Positions 8,615 through 16,556 of a stretch of 64,000 bases of DNA are shown piece after piece. This DNA is from Sinomonas atrocyanea. GTDB taxonomy: Bacteria > Actinomycetota > Actinomycetes > Actinomycetales > Micrococcaceae. Below the pieces are notes generated by a model that ran no database searches, was not told where the DNA came from, and worked only from the letters and a program-made list of their open reading frames with translations. Both the position numbers and the translations under genes were made by a program. The DNA lies in NCBI RefSeq assembly GCF_030811715.1, contig NZ_JAUSRH010000001.1, positions 496,001-560,000 of the forward strand, read 5' to 3'. Positions within the stretch are counted from its first letter, which is position 1. Every line of letters begins with the position of its first letter.

Positions 8615-9477
8615 GCCCGGCCCCCGTTCCGGCCGTCGTCCGCGTTCCGGCCGTCATCCCCGCTGTCCCGGTCGTCCCCGTGGGGATCGCGGCGGGAGTA
8701 GGGGTCCAGGTCCGGCCCCAGACCCTCGACCCCCGCGCCCGCGGCGGGCCGTCCCGCGGCCGCCCTCGCATGGCTCAGCCACCCGAGCACGGCGGCGACG
8801 AGCGCGGCGATGAGGATCGGGACGCCGGGCGGCACGAACGGCACGGCGAGCACGGTCGCGAGGGCGCAGACCACGGCGATGGCCCACGGCTCGCGGCCCT
8901 TGAGCCGCGGCCACAGGAGCCCGAGGAAGGCGGCCACGGCGGCGCCGTCGAGCCCCCACTGCTTGGGGTCGCCGAGCGCGTTGCCCGCCAGGGCACCGAT
9001 CGCGGTGAAGACGTTCCAGAGCACGAACACCCCGACGCCGGCCACCCAGAATCCTCGCCGCTGCTCGGCCGGCGCCTCCTGGCCCACAGCCGTGGCGGTG
9101 GACTCGTCGATCGTGAACTGGGGAGCCACGAAGCGGCGCCAGCCGGCGGGCGCGAACATCGCGTTGAGCTGCATGCCGTACACCGCGTTGCGCACGCCGA
9201 GCAGGGTCGCGGCCGCGGTCGCCGCGGCACCCGATCCGCCGCCGGCGACCACCCCGATGAAGGCGAACTGCGAGCCGCCCGTGAACATGAGCAGGCTCAG
9301 CGCCACGGTCTGGGGGACATCGAGCCCCGAGGCGACCCCGAGCGCGCCGAACGAGATGCCGTAGAGGCCGGTCGCCACGGCGATCGAGAGGCCGATCCGC
9401 GCCGCCGGCGAGTGCCGCAGCGGCACCGGCCCGCCGCCGTCGTGCGCGGGGTCCTGCCGAGGATCCGCCTCAGCCAA
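8611..9477 (-). CDS. azlC: AzlC-family branched-chain amino acid permease, large subunit
   Basis: The 288-residue protein has seven or so TM helices and AzlC hallmarks: LSLLMFTGGSQFAFIGV (about 60-76), LLGVRNAVYGMQL (about 92-104) and the FTIDESTATA segment. The last 45 residues form a charged D/R/G/N-rich low-complexity tail that is not part of the family. It is encoded by short imperfect DNA repeats around 8620-8700. The start is a TTG at 9477 that overlaps the end of the glycerophosphodiesterase gene by 8 nt, so those genes may be cotranscribed. With AzlD it forms an amino-acid exporter in the cytoplasmic membrane. Confidence 0.88.
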   Translation of the reverse strand: MAEADPRQDPAHDGGGPVPLRHSPAARIGLSIAVATGLYGISFGALGVASGLDVPQTVALSLLMFTGGSQFAFIGVVAGGGSGAAATAAATLLGVRNAVYGMQLNAMFAPAGWRRFVAPQFTIDESTATAVGQEAPAEQRRGFWVAGVGVFVLWNVFTAIGALAGNALGDPKQWGLDGAAVAAFLGLLWPRLKGREPWAIAVVCALATVLAVPFVPPGVPILIAALVAAVLGWLSHARAAAGRPAAGAGVEGLGPDLDPYSRRDPHGDDRDSGDDGRNADDGRNGGRA

Positions 9478-10342
9478 GGGCCGCCCCCAGCTGGGCGAGC
9501 ACCTCGGCGGGGCGGTTCGTGGTGATCTGCTGGATGCCGACGGCGAGGCAGTGCTCCACGTCCTCGGGCGCGTCCACGGTCCAGACGCGGAAGGTGAGTC
9601 CGGCCTCGAGCCAGGCCCGCACGCGGTTCGGGTGGTCCCGCACGTAGCGGATCCCGGGGCCGGCGATGCCGGCGCGGCCCTCGTCGAGGATCGCCTCGGC
9701 GTCGAGCTGGGCCGCCTTGAGCACGTTGGCGACCGCCCCGCCAGTGAGGGCCCCGAGCGCGGCCGACTGCCGCAGCTCCTCGACCGAGACGTCGTCGACG
9801 AGCATGCAGACGTGGCGCGCGGGGACCGAGGCGAGGAGGTACTCGATGGCCTCGGCGTCGAAGCTCATGAAGCTGATCTGGATGCTGCCGACTCGCGAGG
9901 ACTCGGGCTCCCAGCCGCGCGAGCGCAGCGCCTCGAGCACGCGGTCCTCGAGCGCCCGGCGGTAGGGGCTGGGGTGCTTGAGCTCGATCGCGAGCCCCAC
10001 CTCGCGCCCGGAGGCCGCCAGCAGGTCCAGGAGTTCGGGCAGCGTCAGCAGCTGCTGGCTCTGGGCTCCGAACTCGTCCGGGACGCGGACGCCCTTCCAG
10101 GAGGAGAAGTCGAGCTCGCGGAGCTGGGCGAGGGTCCGCTCCGCCACGGGCCCCGTGCCGCTGGAGGTGCGGTCCAGATTCGGATCGTGCAGGAGGACGA
10201 GGTGCTGGTCCCGGGTCAGGTGGACATCGCATTCGACGCCGTCCGCGCCGTCGGCGAGCGCCTGGAGGTAGGCCGCGCGCGTGTGCTCGGCGAAGCGCGC
10301 GCTCGCACCTCGATGGGCATAGACAAGGGGGCGGGTGGTCAT
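9470..10342 (-). CDS. glycerophosphodiester phosphodiesterase
   Basis: The 290-residue GDPD-family protein begins MTTRPLVYAHRGAS. The catalytic set is visible: HRG at about 10-12, the E-x-D pair in GADGVECDVHLT and the H of VLLHDPNLDRT. The C-terminal strands VWTVDAPEDVEHCL and ITTNRPAEVL close the TIM barrel. It hydrolyses glycerophosphodiesters to glycerol-3-phosphate and an alcohol. There is no signal peptide, so it is cytoplasmic. TACCCT lies 6 nt before the ATG, supporting this start and a leaderless message. Confidence 0.9.
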   Translation of the reverse strand: MTTRPLVYAHRGASARFAEHTRAAYLQALADGADGVECDVHLTRDQHLVLLHDPNLDRTSSGTGPVAERTLAQLRELDFSSWKGVRVPDEFGAQSQQLLTLPELLDLLAASGREVGLAIELKHPSPYRRALEDRVLEALRSRGWEPESSRVGSIQISFMSFDAEAIEYLLASVPARHVCMLVDDVSVEELRQSAALGALTGGAVANVLKAAQLDAEAILDEGRAGIAGPGIRYVRDHPNRVRAWLEAGLTFRVWTVDAPEDVEHCLAVGIQQITTNRPAEVLAQLGAALG

Positions 10343-10354
10343 GGCGCAAGGGTA
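10342..10354 (-). promoter_or_regulatory. TANNNT -10 element, leaderless start of GDPD gene
   Basis: On the minus strand TACCCT (10354-10349) is followed after 6 nt by the ATG at 10342. Confidence 0.45.
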
Positions 10355-10383
10355 TCGGACCCATCCGACGCCTAGATTGCGCC

Positions 10384-10399
10384 ATACCCCGAGGGGTAC
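10384..10399. promoter_or_regulatory. CsoR/CstR-type operator, distal copy
   Basis: ATACCCC-GA-GGGGTAC is an imperfect palindrome with C4 and G4 tracts, the layout recognised by CsoR/RcnR/CstR-family repressors. It is centred 32 bp upstream of a second copy. Confidence 0.55.
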
Positions 10400-10415
10400 T
10401 ACGCTGGAACCAACA

Positions 10416-10431
10416 ATACCCCTAGGGGTAT
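10416..10431. promoter_or_regulatory. CsoR/CstR-type operator, proximal copy (perfect palindrome)
   Basis: ATACCCCTAGGGGTAT is a perfect 16-bp palindrome 20 bp before the start of the metallo-hydrolase/rhodanese gene. Operators of this form control sulfide/persulfide (CstR) or copper (CsoR) genes. The downstream gene makes CstR the better guess. No such regulator gene is in the window. Confidence 0.65.
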
Positions 10432-10450
10432 CCCAGACGGAAGGACAGCC

Positions 10451-11860
10451 ATGCTGCTCGAGCGCATCTACGACCAGGATCTGGCGCAGGCCAGCTACAT
10501 GATCGGCTGCCAGGCCAAGGGCGAGGCCGTCGTCGTCGACGCCCGGCGCGACATCGCCCCCTACCTCGAACTCGCCGCCGCGAATGGGATGAAGATCGTC
10601 GCGGTCACCGAGACCCACATCCACGCGGACTACCTCTCCGGCTCCCGCGAGCTCGCCGCGGCCACCGGCGCCGAGCTCTACGTCTCCGGCGAGGGCGGCG
10701 AGGACTGGCAGTACGGCTTCGAGGCCGAGCGGCTCCTGGACGGCAGCACCATCCAGCTGGGCAACATCACCGTCACCGCCGTGCACACCCCGGGCCACAC
10801 CCCCGAGCACCTCTCGTTCCTCATCAAGGACGGCGCCTTCAGCGACCAGCCCGGCTACCTCCTCTCGGGCGACTTCGTCTTCTCGGGCGACCTCGGGCGC
10901 CCCGACCTGCTCGACGAGGCAGCCGGCGGCGTGAACACCCGCTTCGAGGGTGCGCGCCAGCTCTTCACGAGCCTCAAGGAGAAGTTCCTGACCCTCCCGG
11001 ACCACATCCAGGTCCATCCCGGCCACGGGTCCGGCAGCGCCTGCGGCAAGGCCCTCGGCGCCATCCCGTCCACCACGGTGGGCTACGAACGGCTGTTCGC
11101 ATGGTGGGCCCCCTACCTCGCCGCGAACGACGAGGACGGCTTTGTCCGCGAGCTCCTCGACGGGCAGCCCGACGCGCACGCCTACTTCGGCCGGATGAAG
11201 CGCCAGAACCGCCTCGGACCTGAGGTCGTGGGCGGCCGCGGGGCGCTCCCCGAGCTCGCCGCCGAGGCCGTCGCCGAGGACCTGGCCGCGGACCTGATCA
11301 CCTTCGTGGACACCCGCCACCACACCGATGTCCACCGGGGCACCGTGGCTCGCTCCCTCAACATCCCCGCGGGCGGCAAGATGGCCACCTACGGCGGGTG
11401 GGCCTACGACCCCGAGACCGACGCCCGGCCGCTCGTGCTCCTCGCCCCGAACGAGGAGGCCGCGGGCCGCATGTGGGACTCGCTCGTGCGGGTGGGGATC
11501 GACAACGTGGCCGGCTTCACGCCCACCCTCGAGGGCCTGCCCCTGACGACCCCCCAGAGGGTGGACCCTGCTGACCTCGAGGACTTCGACGCCGCCCTTG
11601 TGCTGGACGTGCGCAACAAGACCGAGCACGCCGCGGGCCACATTCCCGGCTCCGCCCAGCTCAGCGCCGGCCGCGTCCTGTGGCACACGGACCAGCTCCC
11701 TTCCGAGGGCGTGATCGTGAGCTACTGCCAGAGCGGCGTCCGCAACTCCGTCGCCGCGAGCGCCCTGCGGCGCGCGGGGCACGATGTCGTCGAGCTCGAG
11801 GGCAGCTACCTCGGGTGGAAGGCCTTCTCCGACGCCCAGGAGGCCGCCGCGGCCCGCTGA
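10451..11860 (+). CDS. metallo-beta-lactamase fold / double rhodanese fusion (persulfide-detoxifying type)
   Basis: This 469-residue protein has three parts. An MBL-fold domain (1 to ~245) carries THIHADYLSG (H56, H58, D60) and HTPGHTPEHLSF, the ETHE1/CstB-like iron site. A rhodanese-like domain (~260-365) has no catalytic cysteine. A C-terminal rhodanese (~370-469) has the active loop YCQSGVRNS with C426. Such fusions oxidise or transfer persulfide sulfur in reactive-sulfur detoxification. Translation starts at ATG 10451 after a GGAAGGA ribosome site. Two CsoR/CstR-like palindromes upstream indicate persulfide-responsive repression. No sulfur permease or regulator gene is adjacent. Confidence 0.85.
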   Translation: MLLERIYDQDLAQASYMIGCQAKGEAVVVDARRDIAPYLELAAANGMKIVAVTETHIHADYLSGSRELAAATGAELYVSGEGGEDWQYGFEAERLLDGSTIQLGNITVTAVHTPGHTPEHLSFLIKDGAFSDQPGYLLSGDFVFSGDLGRPDLLDEAAGGVNTRFEGARQLFTSLKEKFLTLPDHIQVHPGHGSGSACGKALGAIPSTTVGYERLFAWWAPYLAANDEDGFVRELLDGQPDAHAYFGRMKRQNRLGPEVVGGRGALPELAAEAVAEDLAADLITFVDTRHHTDVHRGTVARSLNIPAGGKMATYGGWAYDPETDARPLVLLAPNEEAAGRMWDSLVRVGIDNVAGFTPTLEGLPLTTPQRVDPADLEDFDAALVLDVRNKTEHAAGHIPGSAQLSAGRVLWHTDQLPSEGVIVSYCQSGVRNSVAASALRRAGHDVVELEGSYLGWKAFSDAQEAAAAR

Positions 11861-11888
11861 GCCGCGCGCCGCCCCGCCCCTCAGCCCC

Positions 11889-11925
11889 CGGATGCCCCGC
11901 CTGCCCCCCGCAGGCGGGGCATCCG
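11889..11925 (+). terminator. intrinsic terminator hairpin after the MBL-rhodanese gene
   Basis: A perfect 16-bp stem (11889-11904 with 11910-11925) closes a 5-nt loop. No U-tract follows, which is common in GC-rich actinobacteria. Confidence 0.8.
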
Positions 11926-11943
11926 GCTGTCGGCCCCCGCCGG

Positions 11944-11956
11944 TAGGGTTGAGGCA
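11944..11956 (+). promoter_or_regulatory. TANNNT -10 element, leaderless start of DUF445 gene
   Basis: TAGGGT at 11944-11949 is 6 nt before ATG 11956, directly behind the preceding terminator. Confidence 0.5.
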
Positions 11957-13257
11957 TGGTGACGCTCAACCGCACCCCCCGCCCGCACGCGGGAGCGGAG
12001 TCCGGCCCTGGCCCGACCGATCTCGAGCGGGCCGCCGCCCTGAGCCGGATGAAGGCCCTTGCCCTGTCCCTCCTGATCGGGATGGCCGTCATCTTCGCGG
12101 TCTCGTTCGCGCTCCAGGACCGCTACGCCTGGCTCCAGTACGTGCGGGCCGCCTCCGAGGGCGGCATGGTGGGAGCGCTCGCGGACTGGTTCGCCGTCAC
12201 CGCGCTGTTCAAGCACCCGATGGGGCTGCCCATCCCCCACACGGCGATCATCCCCACGCGCAAGGACGCGATCGGGGCATCCCTGAGCGGGTTCGTCCGG
12301 GACAACTTCCTCTCCTCCGCGGTGGTGCGCACCAAGCTCGACAGCCTTGACGTCGCGCGGAAGGCGGGCACCTGGCTGGCGAGCCCCGCGGGCGCCGAGC
12401 GGGTCGCGAAGGAGGGGGCCGCCGTCGTGCGCGGGGCCTTCACCGTGCTCAACGACGACGACGTGCAGGCCGTGATCGAGGGCATGGTCCGGCGCCACCT
12501 GCTCGCGCCGCCGTGGGGGCCGCCGCTCGGCCGGGTGGCCGACCAGGTCCTCGCGGCCGGCCACCACCACCAGCTCGTGGACCTGCTCGTGGACCGCGCG
12601 GCGGACTGGGTTGCAGCGAACTACGAGGCGGTGACGCGCGTCGTCTCCGACCGCTCGCCCTCGTGGGTGCCGAGCTTCGCGAACGACCTCGTCGGCGACA
12701 AGATCTATATCGAGCTCTCCAAGTTCGTCGCCGCCGTGCAGTCCGACCCCGACCACCAGGTGCGCCGCTCGATCGATGCCTACCTCCGGGAGCTGGCCCA
12801 GGACCTCCAGCACGAGCCGACCATGATCGCCCGGGTGGAGGGGATCAAGGCGCAGGTGCTCGGCGACCCACAGGTCCGCAGCCTCGCCGGCCGGACCTGG
12901 GCCACCCTGAAGCGGGTGCTGCTCGAGGCCGTCTCAGACCCGCGCAGCGAGCTGCACCAGCGGTTCACGACGGCGGTGCGGGACTTCGGCGCGCGGCTCG
13001 TCGAGGACGAGGAGCTGGCCGGGAAGGTCAATGCCTGGGTGGCGGATGCGGCGTCGTACGTCGTGGCGACCTACCGCGACGACATCGCGGGCGTCATCGA
13101 GGATACCGTCGCACGGTGGGACGCCCAGGAGACGTCGGAGAAGATCGAGCTCCAGGTCGGCAAGGACCTCCAGTTCATCCGCATCAACGGCACGGTGGTG
13201 GGCGCGCTGGCGGGACTGCTGATCTTCGCCGTGGCGCACGCCGTGTTCGGGGGCTAG
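11956..13257 (+). CDS. DUF445 domain-containing membrane protein
   Basis: The 433-residue protein has an N-terminal TM helix (about 37-54) and a single C-terminal TM helix (about 412-430). Between them lies a long helical soluble region. The segment SEGGMVGALADWFAVTALFKHPMGLPIPHTAIIP (split here around residues 66-99) is the DUF445/YheB signature. The topology suggests a protein held at the membrane by both ends. The biochemical role of DUF445 is unknown. It is monocistronic, with its own -10 element. Confidence 0.82.
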   Translation: MVTLNRTPRPHAGAESGPGPTDLERAAALSRMKALALSLLIGMAVIFAVSFALQDRYAWLQYVRAASEGGMVGALADWFAVTALFKHPMGLPIPHTAIIPTRKDAIGASLSGFVRDNFLSSAVVRTKLDSLDVARKAGTWLASPAGAERVAKEGAAVVRGAFTVLNDDDVQAVIEGMVRRHLLAPPWGPPLGRVADQVLAAGHHHQLVDLLVDRAADWVAANYEAVTRVVSDRSPSWVPSFANDLVGDKIYIELSKFVAAVQSDPDHQVRRSIDAYLRELAQDLQHEPTMIARVEGIKAQVLGDPQVRSLAGRTWATLKRVLLEAVSDPRSELHQRFTTAVRDFGARLVEDEELAGKVNAWVADAASYVVATYRDDIAGVIEDTVARWDAQETSEKIELQVGKDLQFIRINGTVVGALAGLLIFAVAHAVFGG

Positions 13258-13306
13258 GCGGACGACGCCGCGCGGCCGCCTCGGGCGCGCGGCGCGGGCC
13301 CGGGCG

Positions 13307-13342
13307 GCCGGTTCAGTTCGCGGTTCAGTCCGCGGTTCAGTC
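13307..13342. repeat. three 12-bp tandem repeats at the gene end
   Basis: Two perfect copies of CGCGGTTCAGTC (13319-13330, 13331-13342) and one degenerate copy (13307-13318) lie between convergent genes. Each unit carries a stop codon on the minus strand. The stop of the gene at 13337-14167 falls inside the last unit, so repeat slippage would not extend that protein. Confidence 0.75.
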
Positions 13343-14167
13343 CGCGAGCGGCTCGATGCCGACGCGTCCCCCGAGCAGCCTCGCGCGGCGCTCTTCGATC
13401 TCGCGTTCGACGGCCTGCTGGGGCGACTCGACGGACAGCACGTCGGGCGCGGGCCCGAAGGCCTCTTTGGCGGCGCGCACCACGGCGCGGCCCATCAGGA
13501 AGTTGCCGGCGCCCCCGACCACCGCGCCGACCCCAAAGGGAAGGGCTCGGCCCACGAGCGCGCCGCCCTGCCGCTTGAGCAGCCACCTGAGGAAGCGCCG
13601 CTGCACGGTGCCCTGGATCGCCTTGACGGCCTGCGACGGCATGGAGCGGTTCAGCGCCACGCCCCACGCGCTGGACGGGTGGCCCCCGCGGCCGAGGGCC
13701 TGGCCGCCCAGCGCAGAGAGCAGGGCCGTGCCCTCCTCCCCCAGCATGAGGGCCATGATGGTGGTGCGGGCCCGATCCGGGTCCTCGAGGTGCACCCCGT
13801 GGAGCTCCGCGATCGAGGCGGCGTACAGGGCCGTCGCCTCGAGGAAGCCCACGGTGGCGGCGGCGGAGAGGCCCAGCGAGGTCATGGTCCCGAGGCCCGG
13901 CATCGCCGCGGTCCCGCCCACCGCGGCGCCCGTGCCCCCCACCGCCGTGAGGTAGCGGCGCTCGAGGCGGCGCGCGAGCTGGGCGGGCGAGTCGTTGGGG
14001 TACTGGCGGTGAAGCCGGCGCAGGTTGGCCAGCACGAGGGGGCGCTGCACGTCCACCGCCGCCAGGAGGGCCCGGTGGACGCGCGGGGTCGCCTGGCCCT
14101 GGGCGTCGAACATCGTCTGGTGCGCTGTGTCCTGCGCGATCCGCAGGGCCATGTTCTTCTTCGCCAT
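13337..14167 (-). CDS. uncharacterised membrane-associated protein, EcsC-like
   Basis: The 276-residue protein is not firmly recognised. An N-terminal helical part is followed by a glycine/alanine-rich hydrophobic stretch (about 75-105, TGAAVGGTAAMPGLGTMTSLG). Then come a conserved-looking HLEDPDRARTTIMALMLGEEG segment and a second Gly-rich hydrophobic stretch near 210-232. This pattern is reminiscent of EcsC-like proteins, but the match is from memory and weak. It lies convergent to DUF445 and has TAGCCT 6 nt before its ATG. No operon partners help with the role. Confidence 0.55.
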   Translation of the reverse strand: MAKKNMALRIAQDTAHQTMFDAQGQATPRVHRALLAAVDVQRPLVLANLRRLHRQYPNDSPAQLARRLERRYLTAVGGTGAAVGGTAAMPGLGTMTSLGLSAAATVGFLEATALYAASIAELHGVHLEDPDRARTTIMALMLGEEGTALLSALGGQALGRGGHPSSAWGVALNRSMPSQAVKAIQGTVQRRFLRWLLKRQGGALVGRALPFGVGAVVGGAGNFLMGRAVVRAAKEAFGPAPDVLSVESPQQAVEREIEERRARLLGGRVGIEPLAD

Positions 14168-14179
14168 CTGGCAAGGCTA
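14167..14179 (-). promoter_or_regulatory. TANNNT -10 element, leaderless start
   Basis: TAGCCT (14179-14174, minus strand) precedes the ATG at 14167 by 6 nt. Confidence 0.45.
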
Positions 14180-14358
14180 GCCCCGGACGCAGGCCATGTC
14201 CCGCGCCCTTCGCGCTCGGCGTAGCCCCAAGGGCCCCTGGGCCGCCGGGACGGCGCGCGCTGTTTCAGAAGACGGCAGGCGGGGAAAAGGACCGGCGACC
14301 CGCGCCCCGCGGGCTTGGAGCGCTGCCAGTGCACCGGCAGCGGCGGAAGGAGCTCATT

Positions 14359-14613
14359 ATGGGCATCGGTGCGTCAATCTTCCTCATCGCCATCGGCGCG
14401 ATCCTCGCATTCGCGGTGACGCCTGGCCTCATCCCCTTCATCGACCAGACGCTCGTCGGCTACATCCTGATCGGCGTCGGCGTGCTGGGACTGATCGTCT
14501 CGCTCGTGATGATGAGCGGAACCCGCCCGAGGCGGCGCGTGACGGAGTCGCGGCAGCTCGTGGACCCGGACACCGGGGAGGCCGTCACCCGGCGCGACAG
14601 CCGCGAGATCTAG
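14359..14613 (+). CDS. DUF6458 family small membrane protein
   Basis: The 84-residue protein reads MGIGASIFLIAIGAILAFAV at the N-terminus, with two TM helices (about 5-21 and 33-53) and a basic, then polar, C-terminal tail. This is the DUF6458 pattern common in Micrococcales. The start at 14359 is chosen because a GGAAGGAG ribosome site lies 7 nt upstream; an upstream in-frame ATG at 14329 has none. The function is unknown. Confidence 0.8.
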   Translation: MGIGASIFLIAIGAILAFAVTPGLIPFIDQTLVGYILIGVGVLGLIVSLVMMSGTRPRRRVTESRQLVDPDTGEAVTRRDSREI

Positions 14614-14633
14614 CAGCAGTCCCAGAACCCTCT

Positions 14634-14665
14634 GGGCCCGGCGGAGCAGGCGCTCCGCCGGGCCC
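14634..14665 (+). terminator. terminator hairpin after DUF6458 gene
   Basis: A perfect 14-bp stem (14634-14647 with 14652-14665) with a 4-nt loop sits just before the fru promoter. Confidence 0.8.
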
Positions 14666-14712
14666 ATCTGCGTTTATGTGGAACCTCTTGACTTTCCAAC
14701 ATAAACGCAGAT
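14666..14712. promoter_or_regulatory. fru operator: 14-bp inverted half-sites around the -35 box
   Basis: ATCTGCGTTTATGT (14666-14679) is repeated in perfect inverse as ACATAAACGCAGAT (14699-14712), with 19 nt between. The repeats bracket the -35 element TTGACT (14688-14693) and the right copy touches the -10. DeoR-family FruR repressors bind such repeats, and the AT-rich motif stands out in this GC-rich background. Confidence 0.75.
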
Positions 14713-14717
14713 ACAGT
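14688..14717 (+). promoter_or_regulatory. fru operon promoter
   Basis: The -35 TTGACT (14688-14693) and -10 TACAGT (14712-14717) are 18 bp apart, upstream of the DeoR regulator and embedded in the inverted repeat operator. Confidence 0.6.
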
Positions 14718-14787
14718 CAATCAATCCCACATACGTGTGATGGGGACCACAGGCTGGATCAGGGCTCAGAGAGGAGAGGTGCCGGGC

Positions 14788-15585
14788 ATGTCGATGTTCG
14801 CCGAAGAGCGTCAGCGGCTCGTCGCAGACCGCGTCGCCGAGGCAGGCCGGGTCAGCGTCACCGAACTCGCCGAGCGCTTCTCCGTCACCACCGAGACCGT
14901 GCGCCGCGACCTCGCCGCGCTCGAGTCCGCCGGCGTGCTCCGCCGCGTCCACGGTGGCGCCGTCCCCGCCGAGCGCGGGGCCACCGCGGAGGCGAGCCTC
15001 CTCGAGCGGCAGATCCAGAACCTCCTCGAGAAGCGGGCCATCGCGGACGCCGCGGCGGACCTCATCGAGTCCTCCCGGGCCGGCAGCATCCTCCTGGACG
15101 CCGGCAGCTCCACCGAAGCACTCGCGGAGCGCCTCATGGGCGCCCCGCTGGACGGCCAGGCCCTCGTGGTCGTGACCAACGCCCTGCCCATCGCGGACAA
15201 GCTCGCGGCGGACGCGAACCTCAACGTCCAGCTGCTCGGCGGCCGGGTCCGCCCGCTCACCCGGGCGGCGGTGGGGCCCGCGACGGTCGACGCCGTCGAG
15301 CGCCTCCGCCCCGACCTCGCGTTCGTCGGGACGAACGGCCTGCACGCCCAGTTCGGGCTCAGCACGCCGGACGCCGAGGAGGCCGCCGTCAAGGCCGCCT
15401 TCGTGCGCTGCGCGCGCCGCGTCGTGGCCCTCGTGGACCACACCAAGTTCGGCGTCGAGACGCTCGTGCAGTTCGCGCGCCTGGACCAGCTGGACACCAT
15501 CGTGACCGATCGGGCACCCGAGGGGGACGTCGCCGACGCCCTCGCGGAGGCCGGAGTCGACGTAATTGAGGCAGGCAAGCCATGA
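14788..15585 (+). CDS. fruR: DeoR/GlpR-family transcriptional repressor of the fructose operon
   Basis: The 265-residue protein has an N-terminal DeoR winged HTH (about 4-57, with VTELAERFSVTTETVRRDLAALESAGVLRRVHGGAV split over the recognition helix and wing). A DeoRC sugar-phosphate sensor domain follows (about 75-235). ATG 14788 is chosen because GAGGAGAG lies 9 nt upstream. It is first in the operon with fruK (ATGA overlap at 15582). By analogy with FruR/SugR-type regulators it should dissociate when fructose-1-phosphate or fructose-1,6-bisphosphate accumulates. The inverted repeat at 14666-14712 is its probable operator, so it autoregulates the whole operon. Confidence 0.85.
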   Translation: MSMFAEERQRLVADRVAEAGRVSVTELAERFSVTTETVRRDLAALESAGVLRRVHGGAVPAERGATAEASLLERQIQNLLEKRAIADAAADLIESSRAGSILLDAGSSTEALAERLMGAPLDGQALVVVTNALPIADKLAADANLNVQLLGGRVRPLTRAAVGPATVDAVERLRPDLAFVGTNGLHAQFGLSTPDAEEAAVKAAFVRCARRVVALVDHTKFGVETLVQFARLDQLDTIVTDRAPEGDVADALAEAGVDVIEAGKP

Positions 15586-16544
15586 TCGTGACCCTCACCG
15601 CGAACCCGAGCCTGGACCGCACGGTCGAGCTCGGCGCGCCCCTGCTGCGGGGCGAGGTGCAGCGCGCCGTGTCGGTGCGGCAGGAGTCCGGGGGCAAGGG
15701 CGTGAACGTGGCCCGCGCGCTGCGGGCCTCCGGACTCGACACGCTCGCCGTCCTCCCGGGCGATTCCGCCGACCCCGTCCTCGCCGGCCTCGCCGCCACC
15801 GGCGTGCCGTACGCGGCGCTGCCCATCGGGGCGCCGCTGCGCTCGAACGTGGCCCTCACGGAGCCGGACGGGGTCACCACCAAGGTCAACGAGCCCGGGC
15901 CGGAGCTCTCCCAGGCCCTCCAGGAGGCCCTGCTCGCCCTCCTCGTCGACCGCGCCCGCGGGGCGTCCTGGGTGGTCCTGGCGGGATCGCTGCCCCCGGG
16001 TGTGCCCGAGGACTTCTATGCCACGGCGGCCGAGCGCCTGCGCTCGGCCGCCGACGGAAGCGCGCCGAAGATCGCCGTCGACTCCTCCGGCGCGCCGCTC
16101 GCGGCCTCCCTCGCGGGCAGGCCCGAGCTCCTCAAGCCCAACGCTGACGAGCTCGCGGAGCTCGCCGGCCTCGTGGGCCTGCAGGACACCGGCACGCCGG
16201 CCGAGCTCGAGGCCTCCCCGGCCCTCGCCGCGAAGGCCGCACGGGCGCTCGTGGATGCCGGGGTCGGAGCGGTGCTCGCGACCCTGGGGTCGAAGGGCGC
16301 CGTGCTCGTCACCCGGGACGGTGCCTGGCACGCCACGCACCTTCCCATCAAGGCCGTCAGCACCGTCGGTGCCGGCGACTCCTCTCTGGCCGGATACCTC
16401 CTGGCCGACTCGACTGGGGCGGACGCCGAGGGCCGCCTGCGCCAGGCAGTGGCCCACGGGGCCGCCGCCGCGTCCCTGCCGGGATCCACCGTCCCGGCAG
16501 CGAACCAGACCACCCCCTCTGCCGTGACCGTCACGGCCCTCTGA
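15582..16544 (+). CDS. fruK: 1-phosphofructokinase
   Basis: The 320-residue PfkB-family sugar kinase begins MIVTLTANPSLDRTVEL, typical of FruK. It has the first PfkB signature (ESGGKGVNVARAL, about 38-50) and the second one VGAGDSSLAGYLL with catalytic D266. It phosphorylates fructose-1-phosphate, the product of FruA, to fructose-1,6-bisphosphate in the cytosol using ATP. The start overlaps the regulator stop by 4 nt and the gap to fruA is 12 nt, so it is the middle gene of fruR-fruK-fruA. Confidence 0.93.
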   Translation: MIVTLTANPSLDRTVELGAPLLRGEVQRAVSVRQESGGKGVNVARALRASGLDTLAVLPGDSADPVLAGLAATGVPYAALPIGAPLRSNVALTEPDGVTTKVNEPGPELSQALQEALLALLVDRARGASWVVLAGSLPPGVPEDFYATAAERLRSAADGSAPKIAVDSSGAPLAASLAGRPELLKPNADELAELAGLVGLQDTGTPAELEASPALAAKAARALVDAGVGAVLATLGSKGAVLVTRDGAWHATHLPIKAVSTVGAGDSSLAGYLLADSTGADAEGRLRQAVAHGAAAASLPGSTVPAANQTTPSAVTVTAL

Positions 16545-16556
16545 GAAGGACTCACC

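Noticed and set aside
10343-11782. N-terminal extension of the glycerophosphodiesterase frame to 770 residues
   Set aside because: The extra part is antisense to the MBL-rhodanese gene. The GDPD domain is complete from ATG 10342, which has its own -10.
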